64,000 nucleotides of DNA from Stentor coeruleus (lineage: Eukaryota; Ciliophora; Heterotrichea; Heterotrichida; Stentoridae). The notes under the pieces are model-generated. The model did not search any database and was not told the DNA's origin. It saw only the letters and a list, made by a program, of their open reading frames with translations. Below, piece after piece: positions 54,056-63,906 of this stretch; the stretch's first letter is position 1, and each line of letters starts with the position of its first letter. Made by a program: the position numbers and the translations under genes. The stretch is from assembly GCA_001970955.1 (NCBI GenBank), contig MPUH01000291.1, positions 1-64,000 on the forward strand, given 5' to 3'.

Positions 54056-55615
54056 ATGCAAGATAATATTGACACTGAAGAAATTTTGCATATTTTAAAA
54101 ATCCCTTCAAAATTCCGACTACCTCATCAGCACGAATCCTTGATTAAGCTAACAAAAGATGTGACATTTTTCGCTAAAATTACCTCTGAACACAATTCTT
54201 CAGAAATCCACTCAGAATGCTGCGCTGTAATGCTATTAGAAGAATGTGAAGAAGGAGATTTCATAATAAATTTTGGCGAAATTGGGGAAAAGTTTTATAT
54301 TGTCCTTTCTGGGTCTGTTGCTGTAATGTTCCCAACAAAGAAAAAGATCAAACTAACTGTAAATGAGATTAAAAGGTATCAAACTTTAATGGACGAGTCT
54401 GATGATCAAGGGAGCAGTGAAGAATCATCATATTTTTCAGACTCAGACTATGATAATCTTCATGCTCCCAAGCTAAGAAGAGAAGGTTTTGTGGTTTCTG
54501 CATCAGAAATTTTGCAAAAAATTAAAACTGATGATAAAAACATGAAGTCCATGCTTGAAAGCAAGGCAAAGTCTGGACAAAATGAAGAGGCAGCTATAAT
54601 TAAACTATTTAAAGACAAGTTTGCTAAGGAAAAAAAAGATATGCTTAAAATCATTAGAGAAGCCGAAAATGACTATATAGAAGTTGAAATAGATAAATTA
54701 GAAGAAGTTGGGACGCTATATGCTGGAGATTCTTTCGGTGAGCTTGCTTTGATTTCTGAACGACCTCGTGCAGCTTCTGTTAGAGCTAAAGAGCATACAT
54801 GTCTTCTTGTGCTTAGAAAAGACAACTTTAAAAATATACTTGGAGCTTTATCTGAGAAAAGAATAATGACCAAAGTAAGGTTTTTACAGTCATTACCATA
54901 TTTTTTCAATTGGAGTAAAAGTGTTTTGGTAAAACTTGCTTACTTTTTTACCTCGTTTTCTGTTAAATATAAGCAATTTTTGTATAATGAAGGGGATCCG
55001 ACTAATGGGATTTATTTTATTAAGGAAGGAGAGTTTAAGGTTTCTAAGAAATGCGAGGTTAAGCAGAGTACAAATCACATTTTTTCTAGTGATACGCATT
55101 TAATTAATGCTAAGAAGTTGAGACTTCCTAGGATCACAAGACTTTTGAATGTGATTATTAAAGGAAAAAATGAATCTGTTGGTGGTTTTGAGATTATAGA
55201 AAAAATACCTTTTAGAGAATATTCTTGTGTCTGCACTTCCACTCATGCTGAAGTTTTTTTCGTGCATAAAGACCACTTTTTAACAAAATTTCCTCATTTT
55301 GAATCAATCCGAAGTTTGCTTAAAGACTCAAACAATAGACTTACAGAAAGGTATCAAAAAGTAAGTGAAAATAAAGAAGTGAGAATGATAACAGATAGTG
55401 GCTATGAATCACCTTCTAAAAAAATCCCAAAATTATCTTGTCATGACCTTGGAGCCTTGTCATCAAGAAAAACAGCAACTCCATCATTAAAAAAAGAACC
55501 TTCAAGTAAAAGTATTTATAATGTGAAAATTGGGAGCTTATTCGCTTGTCCATCAATGTTTATGAAAAAATTCAGGCTTTTAAAAGCTAAAGCTAAATCT
55601 AAATATACTAATTGA
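54056..55615 (+). CDS. cyclic-nucleotide-binding protein with two cNMP domains
   Basis: 519 residues. The first cNMP-binding domain starts at about residue 70 (FIINFGEIGEKFYIVLSGSV). An insertion of about 120 residues, acidic then coiled coil, splits it before the phosphate-binding cassette FGELALISERPRAAS, which keeps the Glu and Arg needed to bind cAMP or cGMP. The second domain (about 300-420: YNEGDPTNGIYFIKEGEFKV) has a degenerate cassette (GGFEIIEKIPFREYS). A basic Ser-rich tail follows. No kinase domain and no PKA docking motif are present, so it resembles CNBD2-type rather than PKA regulatory subunits. It lies 167 bp upstream of an exchanger gene with a cNMP-like domain. Confidence 0.9.
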   Translation: MQDNIDTEEILHILKIPSKFRLPHQHESLIKLTKDVTFFAKITSEHNSSEIHSECCAVMLLEECEEGDFIINFGEIGEKFYIVLSGSVAVMFPTKKKIKLTVNEIKRYQTLMDESDDQGSSEESSYFSDSDYDNLHAPKLRREGFVVSASEILQKIKTDDKNMKSMLESKAKSGQNEEAAIIKLFKDKFAKEKKDMLKIIREAENDYIEVEIDKLEEVGTLYAGDSFGELALISERPRAASVRAKEHTCLLVLRKDNFKNILGALSEKRIMTKVRFLQSLPYFFNWSKSVLVKLAYFFTSFSVKYKQFLYNEGDPTNGIYFIKEGEFKVSKKCEVKQSTNHIFSSDTHLINAKKLRLPRITRLLNVIIKGKNESVGGFEIIEKIPFREYSCVCTSTHAEVFFVHKDHFLTKFPHFESIRSLLKDSNNRLTERYQKVSENKEVRMITDSGYESPSKKIPKLSCHDLGALSSRKTATPSLKKEPSSKSIYNVKIGSLFACPSMFMKKFRLLKAKAKSKYTN

Positions 55616-55782
55616 AATTAGTTCATATTGATAATTTAATAGGATATATTCTATATTAAATGTTTATCATCCATTTAAAGAGGACCTATATAACCTTATA
55701 AATTTGACTGGCAGCTACTAGATAATAAATTATGTGTAATATAAATTATGATTATTATTTGTAAAAAGGATATAAACAAAAA

Positions 55783-58716
55783 ATGTCAAGTTCAGTCACA
55801 TCGTCAATAATACTATTCATATTTTTAAGCCTTTTGATTACAATTATCGCCTACGAGCTAAAGAAACTATTAAAAATATCAGTAGCTCCAATTTTGCTTA
55901 TATTAGGTGCAGCTTTTCGAGATATCGACGCATATGTGCATGGTTTTGACAATTTATTCTATCTAGTGAATGAATTAGACCCTAAAGTTATCACTCTAGC
56001 AATAATGCCAACACTAATATACGAAACAGCTATGTCAACAGATTGGTTCACATTCCGACGTGAGCTCGTGCAGATAATCCCAATGGCAACAACAGTTGTT
56101 GGTCTATCATCATTTCTGACCGCTGTAGTATTAAAATTCATACTTCTTTATGATTTTACTTGGGTTGAAGCCCTTTTACTAGGGGTTATGCTTAATGCGA
56201 CAGACCATGTTGCTGTTATTGCTCAACTTAAAGACATTTATGCCGATGACGAATTTGAAACGTTAATTGGTGGAGAAACTTTGTTGAATGAAGCTACAGT
56301 AATGGTGTTGTTTAATGTTATGCTTAGTAGCAGCGAAAATTCTGTCCCTGTTGGGGATAGCTTGCTGATGTTTTTAAGATTAAGTCTTGGAGGGTTTGGT
56401 CTTGGAATAGCTTTTGCTGTGATTACAGGTGAGATATTACAAAGGATTGTTAATGACTATGTACAAGAGACATCATTGACTTTGATTACTACATATTTAT
56501 TGTTTTATACTGCAGAAGGTACAGTGATACATGTGTCAGGAGCTTTGGCCATAGTCACATTTGGCTTGTATATGTCAGCATATGGGAAAACCTTAGTAAG
56601 TGCAGTTGTAGAGAAACCTATGCACTTTTTTTGGTCAATTATAGCAACTGATATGGAATCTTTTGTGTTTATTATTGGTGGAATGTTACTTGGGAATACA
56701 ATTTTGGAAACTAAAAATGTTCATGCTACTGATGCTGGAATGCTGTTTTTATTATTTCTTATATTGCATGTAGTAAGATTTGTTGTGATTATGATCCATT
56801 ATCCGGTATTGAAATATTTCGGTTATGGAATTACTATGAAAGAAATTATAGTTATAACATTTGCTGGGATTAAAGGGGTTATATCTTTAGCTTTGGCACT
56901 TATTGCCTTTCATGATCCAGCAATAAAAGACCCTTTTAGTAGTCTTATGCTGTTTTTTACAGTTGGAATAGCGAGTTTGACTATTCTTTTTGATAGTCTT
57001 TTAGTAAAACTTTTTGTCAAAGTGCTTGGGCTTGAGAGCTTGAATGAAGTCCAGGAAAGTATGCTTGTTGGGGTTACAACAGCGATATTACAAAATACAG
57101 CTAAGTATATAGAAAGATTAAGGTCTGATAAAGAATTTGATTTAGTCAAATGGGAAGAGGTAATAAATGTCACTGGAAACAAGCAGCTTCTTTATCAAAT
57201 TATGGAGTCTAACAAAGTTGGCTCACAAGTACTTAAAGAAAATAAAGGAAAAAGTTTAGAAGAACTCCTTAGTGTGTACTCACAAAAGTTTTCTCTGTCT
57301 AAAGAGGCTTTGGAACTAGAAATGAGATCAAGGTTTTATAGTACTTTAAAAGCAATATATTGGCATGAGTTTGAATCAGGTCAATGCCAGGGCTACACCT
57401 CTTTAGTTTTAATAAACTCATGCAATATGGCTCAAGTGAACGAAGAAAGAAAAATGAATGACTGGGAAATACTAGAAAAAGAACTGACAAATCCTAAAGT
57501 TACTCGTTTTCTAGAAAAACTTTCACACCTACCTATAATCGGGAGGATATTTAAAAAAATGCTCTATTCAAGAATTATGGTGACATACGATGCTGCAAGT
57601 ACCTTTCAAAAAGCTCATGAAGAAGCTAGAGAGCTCATGGACAGCATGGAAATCGATACAGATGAAGTGATATTTGAAGAAGTAGTCCAAGAATCTCATC
57701 GTCAAGTTGAACTCTGTCAAGAATATATAAAACAATTCATAACAGATGCATATCCTGAAATCATATCCCAAGTCCAATCAAATATGGCAGCTCATACCCT
57801 GCTTATATCTCAAAGAAAGCTGATAAACAAAATCTATGAACAAGGAGTTATAAAAGAAATAGAGCATGAGTGTTTATTAGAAGCTATTGATGAGAACATA
57901 AAATCTTTAAGCCACAATTCTTCAGTCCAGATGGCTTCATTGAAGGAAATCCTTAAAAGTAGATTTAGAAAAGCTTCAGCAAAACAGATACTGGAAATAA
58001 TGCCTCATATAGTCGAAAGACATTACAAACCTGGAAGTATCATTTTTAGAGAAGGAGACCCTATAGAAGGTGCTTTTCTTATATACAATGGGAGAGTCCA
58101 TGAGACTAGCACTTGGATCGATCAGGAGCTTATGGTTGGGAATATTGTTGGAGTTCAACATTTGCTTCCAGATTTCGCCCCTGCTCTTACAACTTCAGCT
58201 ACAGCAATCACTGTAGTCCAAGCAGCTTTTATCCCAAAAGCAGTACTCAATGATAAAATCTACTTTGAAGATTTGTATAAAGAAGCTTCAGAAGAACTTA
58301 TTATGTGGAATAAAGACAAATTACAATTGGGAGATGTGAAAAATGAGTATATAATGAGGGTTATTAAAAGTTCTAGTATAACTTTTTTCAATGCAGGATT
58401 TACAGTGAATATGCGAAGAGGAGGGTTTTTGCTTTATGGGAAGATAAAAAAAAGAACACAAGCAGTTAAGTTTTTGAAACCTAAAGAAAAGCAGTTAGAT
58501 TGCTATGAAGATTGTGTGATTATGATATTTCCACAACACCTTGCTGGGTTTTTCAAGCAGTACAAGAGCCTATCTGAAGCTTTTTCAAAGTTTTATATTA
58601 GGTCCGCTGCAAGAAATGCTAAAACCCGTGTGGTCAAAGAAGAAAACTCTTGCCTAACTATGAATAAATTCCATAGAAACGGCAAATTAGGATCAACTTC
58701 AAGCAATAGTAAGTAA
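55783..58716 (+). CDS. Na+/H+ exchanger with C-terminal cNMP-like domain
   Basis: 977 residues. Residues about 1-420 form a CPA1 exchanger of 12 or so helices (APILLILGAAFRDIDAYV, ATDHVAVIAQLKD, GGETLLNEATVMVLF, FAGIKGVISLALAL). A long helical cytoplasmic part follows, then a cNMP-binding-like domain at about 745-820 (GSIIFREGDPIEGAFLIYNG). The layout matches SOS1/sperm-NHE-like exchangers, but no voltage sensor lies between the parts. Two oddities: the usual LLND acid is Glu (LLNEA), and DPVAV reads DHVAV. The cNMP cassette lacks the conserved Glu and Arg (VGVQHLLPDFAPALTTSA), so ligand binding is doubtful. It probably controls pH at the cell or ciliary membrane. Confidence 0.93.
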   Translation: MSSSVTSSIILFIFLSLLITIIAYELKKLLKISVAPILLILGAAFRDIDAYVHGFDNLFYLVNELDPKVITLAIMPTLIYETAMSTDWFTFRRELVQIIPMATTVVGLSSFLTAVVLKFILLYDFTWVEALLLGVMLNATDHVAVIAQLKDIYADDEFETLIGGETLLNEATVMVLFNVMLSSSENSVPVGDSLLMFLRLSLGGFGLGIAFAVITGEILQRIVNDYVQETSLTLITTYLLFYTAEGTVIHVSGALAIVTFGLYMSAYGKTLVSAVVEKPMHFFWSIIATDMESFVFIIGGMLLGNTILETKNVHATDAGMLFLLFLILHVVRFVVIMIHYPVLKYFGYGITMKEIIVITFAGIKGVISLALALIAFHDPAIKDPFSSLMLFFTVGIASLTILFDSLLVKLFVKVLGLESLNEVQESMLVGVTTAILQNTAKYIERLRSDKEFDLVKWEEVINVTGNKQLLYQIMESNKVGSQVLKENKGKSLEELLSVYSQKFSLSKEALELEMRSRFYSTLKAIYWHEFESGQCQGYTSLVLINSCNMAQVNEERKMNDWEILEKELTNPKVTRFLEKLSHLPIIGRIFKKMLYSRIMVTYDAASTFQKAHEEARELMDSMEIDTDEVIFEEVVQESHRQVELCQEYIKQFITDAYPEIISQVQSNMAAHTLLISQRKLINKIYEQGVIKEIEHECLLEAIDENIKSLSHNSSVQMASLKEILKSRFRKASAKQILEIMPHIVERHYKPGSIIFREGDPIEGAFLIYNGRVHETSTWIDQELMVGNIVGVQHLLPDFAPALTTSATAITVVQAAFIPKAVLNDKIYFEDLYKEASEELIMWNKDKLQLGDVKNEYIMRVIKSSSITFFNAGFTVNMRRGGFLLYGKIKKRTQAVKFLKPKEKQLDCYEDCVIMIFPQHLAGFFKQYKSLSEAFSKFYIRSAARNAKTRVVKEENSCLTMNKFHRNGKLGSTSSNSK

Positions 58717-58795
58717 TATTAGCATAACTTTACTATAAAAAAATACTTTTTCTCTATTTTTATAAAAACAATCAGCTATACCATTGTTAAATATT

Positions 58796-61621
58796 CTAAC
58801 TAGTGAACTTATACTCTTTACGCCCTTCATTGCCAACATCAGAACTTTGTAGCCGCGGCTTCCTACAAGACTTGCAAAGGAAAAACAAACTTTTATTATT
58901 CATATTGCATGACGTGCAGACCCAATCAGCATTTTCTTCTTCTTTATTGTCACTAAATGAATACATCCTCCTTCCTTGATCTTCTTTTGGTGGTGTTTCT
59001 GCTATTGCTTGAGATCTATAAACATTATCTTCAGTTTTAGTTTTACAATGTAACTGAGATTTTACTTTATAGAACTGATCCCAATTTATAAGCCGGCAAT
59101 CATTGCATTCATAAGATGATCCTTGGACTTTTTTTGAACATTTGGCACAGCTCCAGTCAGTAAGATTTGAAGAATCTTGTTGTCTAGAAGGCTCTAAAGG
59201 TACTACACTTGGGGGAAGTTCTGAAGGTTTATAGATTTCTCGAGCTTTAACGCTGTAGTCTTCGTATTTAGAGTCAGGGTTTTGCAAAGAAAATTCGTTG
59301 TAAGGTTTTTTGAATTGGTTTTCGTAATCATTTTTTGCTGTGTAGGCTTTGTATTTTTCATAAGGGTCTCTGTCATATTCTCTAAAATTTGTCCCTTGAG
59401 GATTGATTTCAATATCCTGGCGATAGTTTTCTCTGATGTCTTGTGGGAGTTCTCTAGCTTTAAAATCAGTTCTGTAATCTTTTTCAGATAGTTTATAGTT
59501 TTGAACCCTATTTCGGTCAAAACCTTCAAGAGGCTGATCTTTTTTCTTGATTTCTTCAATAGTTTTATAGTCGAATCCAACCTTGGCTTTATATCCTTCA
59601 TTAACTTCAGGAGCTTGGTAATCTCTACTAAACCTATCTTTTTTTTCATAGTATGGATCTTTGAACTTATAATCATCATCTTGAGGCTCTTCATATAAAA
59701 CCCTAGGCTTTGGGTCTTCAGTTTTATATTGTTCCGATAAATAATTCCCTTCTCTTAATTTTGAGTCTTTATTATCAAGGAATTTATATTTTTCATTAAG
59801 TTCCTCATATGCTGATAAAGGTTTTTTAACTTGTTCATCTCTAGTAATAGCTTCTATATTACTTCTATATGCCCCACGTGGAGGTAGTTCAGATCTAATA
59901 GGCTCATTTTTATTAAGGTCTGAATAGCTTTTATAACCAGCTAATGGGTCTTTATAAAGATCACGAGGCTTGTATTCAATAAGGTCTTCTCTTTTTATGC
60001 CTTCGCCACGGTCATCTTTTATATCTATTTCTTGTGCTTTGTAGTCAAAACGATTATCTAGCCGGCTTTTATAATTATTTTCTGGATCTTCACGGAACTT
60101 CTGCCCTTCTCCCCAAGGTTTCCTGTCTTCAACACCATCCACTGGTCTATTATCTTTGATTAAATCTGAATATTTGTCTTGGAAATTAAGTTTTTCTCTG
60201 AAATATGGAGAGGGCTCTTCGGATTCCTTAGGGGATATATGCGTGAATTTTTCTATATCACGACTCATATTTCGCTGAGGAGTAAAAGATAGTTTCGGAT
60301 AAGACTCTTCTTGTCGCGAAAAAGCTCTGAACTGAGGATACTCTTTATCCTTTGGAGACCCTAAATGTATTCTTTCCATTTCATCGTTTTTATTCCAACC
60401 GCGATAAGAGTCTTCTTTATTTTTCGGCGAATTAGCTTTTTCAAGTCCCACTTCTTCTTTTCTATATGGTGGTTTGGGTAAATCAAATCTACTACATGGT
60501 TTAAATGAGTACTTTTCATTCAAAGCTTGTAATTTTTCATCAGTTGGCAAAGGTTTATTTTCTAAGTAGTCATACTTTCTCATATTAGGAGTTTGGGCCT
60601 TTCTTCCAGTATCTTCCACATATTTCTCAGTCCCTTGACCAGCAACTCTAGGCTCAATCCCATAATTATAAGTATTTTCCCCTTTTGAATAGTTATAATT
60701 AGCTTCTAATCTTGAATACATTTCTTTTGTCTCACTGTTAGGCCTAACAAATTTATTAACCCCAAAATTTTTATTTTCCACAGCATTAATCCCATCAGTA
60801 TTCCTAGCAATGATTTTTGCCCTTTCATCTTGTTTCTTTGAAAATTTCACAAGGTTTTCAAAGTCTAGACTTGTGATAAAATTTGCTGTCGACTTGTACC
60901 CTTCAACACGTTGATAAACTATAGTATTAGGATATTTAAGCCCAGAGATCATCATCCAAGCAACTTTAACCCAAGGTAAAGGTTCTTTATCAGCAAATTT
61001 ATCAGTGGATTTCCAATTTTCTTGGTTTTTGCATATTGTTGAATAGTAGTTGCTTGTACAAGATATGAGGCTTGCAATTTCCATAAACCCTTGAGATTGG
61101 ATATTTCCTGGTATACACTTAAAAACTTTTGATACATTTTCCATTGTTGCATCAGTATCCCAATTTAGTTCAAAGACTATTATTTTTGCTTTACCATCAG
61201 GGACTTCTTTTTCAAATATTTCTTGAGGGCGTCCTGTATGAGAAAGTAACTTTGATACATGAATTGAGCAAAGGGCTATAGGGAAATCAGAGATTTCAGA
61301 TGTAAAATCTTGAATGAATGCGGAAATAACTTGAGTTGGGGTTAGATCTTGTTTAAGGGCTTGAGGAATGTAGCTAAAAAATGATGTAAATGCGTCTTGA
61401 GAAGATTTCATAGCTGAAGCTAGTTTCTATGTTTGTATTACTTTAACTTTAAAGGTTAATTTTATACTTTGGGGTTCAGTTGATAACACAGCCCGGTTCA
61501 ATTGGTCTATTGAGAGAAGGCTTTCAAAAGCACTTGTTATTGAAGAGTACTCGAAATTTTCAGTAACTGGATAAGAATAGTTTGGTGAAATTTCTCGTGA
61601 ATAGGGTTTTTGAATATCCAT
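58796..61621 (-). CDS. large disordered protein with two C-terminal RanBP2-type zinc fingers
   Basis: 936 residues in two exons; the 15 nt intron at 61427-61441 removes a TAG and joins a short first exon (MDIQKPYSREISPNYSYPV). Residues about 60-230 form a globular part with IALCSIHVSKLLSHTGRP and AWMMISGLKYPNTIVYQ, of no family I know. About 230-830 is a long charged, Tyr/Lys/Arg/Pro-rich disordered region with many loose EYK/YKxxD units. At the end lie WSCAKC...CNDC and WVCTSCNMNNKSLFFLCKSC, the second a good RanBP2 zinc finger; this type binds RNA or ubiquitin. It converges on the exchanger gene at 79 bp. Confidence 0.85.
61427..61441 (-). other. 15 nt intron (zinc finger gene)
   Basis: On the minus strand GTAATACAAACATAG; A at -6. 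Confidence 0.9.
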
Positions 61622-61867
61622 TTATTAGCTAATTTTTAGGATTTGAAAAATATTTTTGGCTTAAGTTTTAATTATTATGAGTGTATTTATTTAATTTTTG
61701 ATTTTAGGAATTTAAAAACCAAAACAACTTGTGGTTACTATTTTTAATTTTAATAATTTCATGCCAAGGTGATTTTTAAATTTCTATGGGAAAGGTATTT
61801 GAAGAATTGAAAATTTAAAGTTTGCGCCTAAGTTAGAAGGGCAATTATGAATTTAATACAGTCTAAC

Positions 61868-62926
61868 CTAAAAAACTATTTCTTTAATATTCAATTTTTC
61901 AAAAAGCTTGCTTCTATAAAACAAGTATATTCCAACAATTATAATCACCATAGAACAGAAAAATCCAATTGTTGGGCTTAACTCGAAAAAAGCCATACTG
62001 AAAATCGCAGTTATAAGCATAGCTACCGTGAGAGCAATAACATAGACAATATTATCAAGATACTTAAATATAAATGACAGAGAAATTCCCATTAAAGATT
62101 GTGCTGCGAGAACCATGCATCCAGCTTGATCAAAACCATCTAGTAGCCCTTTATCAGATTGTCTTAAAAATATAATGACGAAAATATTTAATATAATCCC
62201 GTATATATATAAGACGATGTTTTGATAAAAAATACTAAGCTTTTGAGTTTGTTTGAAGTATTTTTCTGTATAGATACTAGCTGAAGTGCTGCATATTGAC
62301 ATTATAATGACAAAAAAAAGCCCTAAAATGTAATTATCCCTACCATCTTTATTGTCTGAAGCTGGAGAGGACAGGACAGCACCTGCAGCAATTAGGAAAA
62401 GTGATAACCATTGAAGATCTGTTTGAGTTTTTCCCATCATAAATCTATAGAGAATCCCAGCAATTAGTATACGAGTATTACCGAAAACAATAAAAAGCCC
62501 TGGGTTTATATAAGACATTCCAAAATATACTAGGGTATTTGATGCTGTATAAAGCAAAGCCGGGATAAAAAAGTGTAAAGATTGCTTAAAAGGAAGATTA
62601 TAAAGCTCATGCTTGTCCTCATCTTCAGCCCTTTTATACTGAACTGCAAAAACACAAGCACAAAATATCACTTTGACTATTTCAACAAGCAAAACCATAG
62701 TTGATTCATTAAACCTATAAGATCCATCATCATTTTTTGCATAGCCTATTGCTAGAGGCTGAATAACTTTGACTGCAATTGCTATAAACACAATTTGCAT
62801 ATAAACAAACCAAGACGTACTTTCTTCTTTCGCAAGTGGGGTTAAAAAACTTACTTTTTTACTTGTTGTTCCGAGCTCTTGCAGTTCGAACTCTGTTAAG
62901 TCGAGTTTGTGAGATTTTTTAAGCAT
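61868..62926 (-). CDS. nucleotide-sugar transporter (SLC35A-like)
   Basis: 352 residues from the ATG at 62926 (MLKKSHKLDLTEF); the frame is open further up but without an ATG. About ten membrane helices. The family block FIPALLYTASNTLVYFGMSY, NPGLFIVFGNTRILIAGILY and QWLSLFLIAAGAVL matches UDP-galactose/CMP-sialic acid type transporters of the Golgi. They exchange nucleotide sugars for the nucleoside monophosphate. The exact substrate cannot be read from the sequence. The N-terminal 50 residues are cytosolic and charged. Confidence 0.9.
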   Translation of the reverse strand: MLKKSHKLDLTEFELQELGTTSKKVSFLTPLAKEESTSWFVYMQIVFIAIAVKVIQPLAIGYAKNDDGSYRFNESTMVLLVEIVKVIFCACVFAVQYKRAEDEDKHELYNLPFKQSLHFFIPALLYTASNTLVYFGMSYINPGLFIVFGNTRILIAGILYRFMMGKTQTDLQWLSLFLIAAGAVLSSPASDNKDGRDNYILGLFFVIIMSICSTSASIYTEKYFKQTQKLSIFYQNIVLYIYGIILNIFVIIFLRQSDKGLLDGFDQAGCMVLAAQSLMGISLSFIFKYLDNIVYVIALTVAMLITAIFSMAFFELSPTIGFFCSMVIIIVGIYLFYRSKLFEKLNIKEIVF

Positions 62927-63773
62927 ATTAATATATTTCAACAAGTTTAAATGGAATATTAAAGTTTGAGATTTAGATTTTTGAGGATTATAAGTGTAAA
63001 ATTGAAGTCTTGGGCTTAAATAGGAGATTTATATTAAATAAATTTGTGAATTAAAGCTTTTAGATAGATGATAATTTTTATATGAAAAAAGTTAAAAGAA
63101 TGAGATTAAAATTTGATGTGATTCGGTTAGAAAGTAAACTTTTTTTATTGATTGGAAAACTTAAAACAATAATTCAAATTATTAGAAATAAATAGTTGTC
63201 TTAATTGTTGAAATATGTCTAGTCATAAAATAGAATTTCATCATACACAAAATATCCAAATAAAAAGAATTGTTGAATAGATTTTGATTATATTCAGTGA
63301 TAATTTTCTATTATTATTTAAAGCTTGTAAGATTATGTTTTATAAATATACCCTATTTTTTAATATCTGATTACTCCTTCAGTTATAAAATCTAATGAAT
63401 CATTTTTATTATAGTTTATACTAATTCTTATATTTAATACTAATGTAGTTTTGATTTAATTAAAAATAAATTTAATTACTAAGTGAAATTATAGGCCTAC
63501 CTACTTATTCCATAAAAAATTGGAAATATTTTTTATGCTTTACTAGGAGAAATTATAAAATCAAAAATATTATGTCACAAAAATATGATGAATATCTTAA
63601 ATACCAAATGAATAACTACTTATATATAAAGTAAAAGTATAAATTTATTATATGCATGAAATGGGAAATTAAATATTTACTAAGCATTTACTATAAATCC
63701 CAACAAATACAATATTTGCTTGATAGCTTAATTTAAGAGTCTTGCAATTCATCATTCTAATAATCTATAAATA
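62927..63773. other. intergenic
   Basis: About 850 bp of AT-rich DNA, no gene seen. It leads into the G-rich repeat before the last gene. Confidence 0.55.
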
Positions 63774-63900
63774 GGGGGCTTTATCATATTTAAAATATCT
63801 AATGGGCATTATCATATTTAGCGTACCAAAGGGGGCATTATTGAATTTAATTTATCTAAAAGGGGCATTATACATTTAATATACCTAAGGGGGCATTATA
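63774..63900 (+). repeat. five imperfect 28-30 bp repeats with G-runs in a promoter
   Basis: Five copies of a GGGGGCATTAT-like box (cytosines of GGC at 63779, 63807, 63836, 63866 and 63894) spaced 28, 29, 30 and 28 bp, with an AT-rich filler similar to ATTTAATATACCTA. The last copy lies about 12 bp before the ATG at 63907. Such G-runs are rare in the other spacers here. Confidence 0.85.
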
Positions 63901-63906
63901 ATAATA

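Noticed and set aside
59203-59694. A 163-codon frame inside the RanBP2-finger gene
   Set aside because: Same strand, different frame of a Lys-rich repetitive region; no motif and no independent start context.
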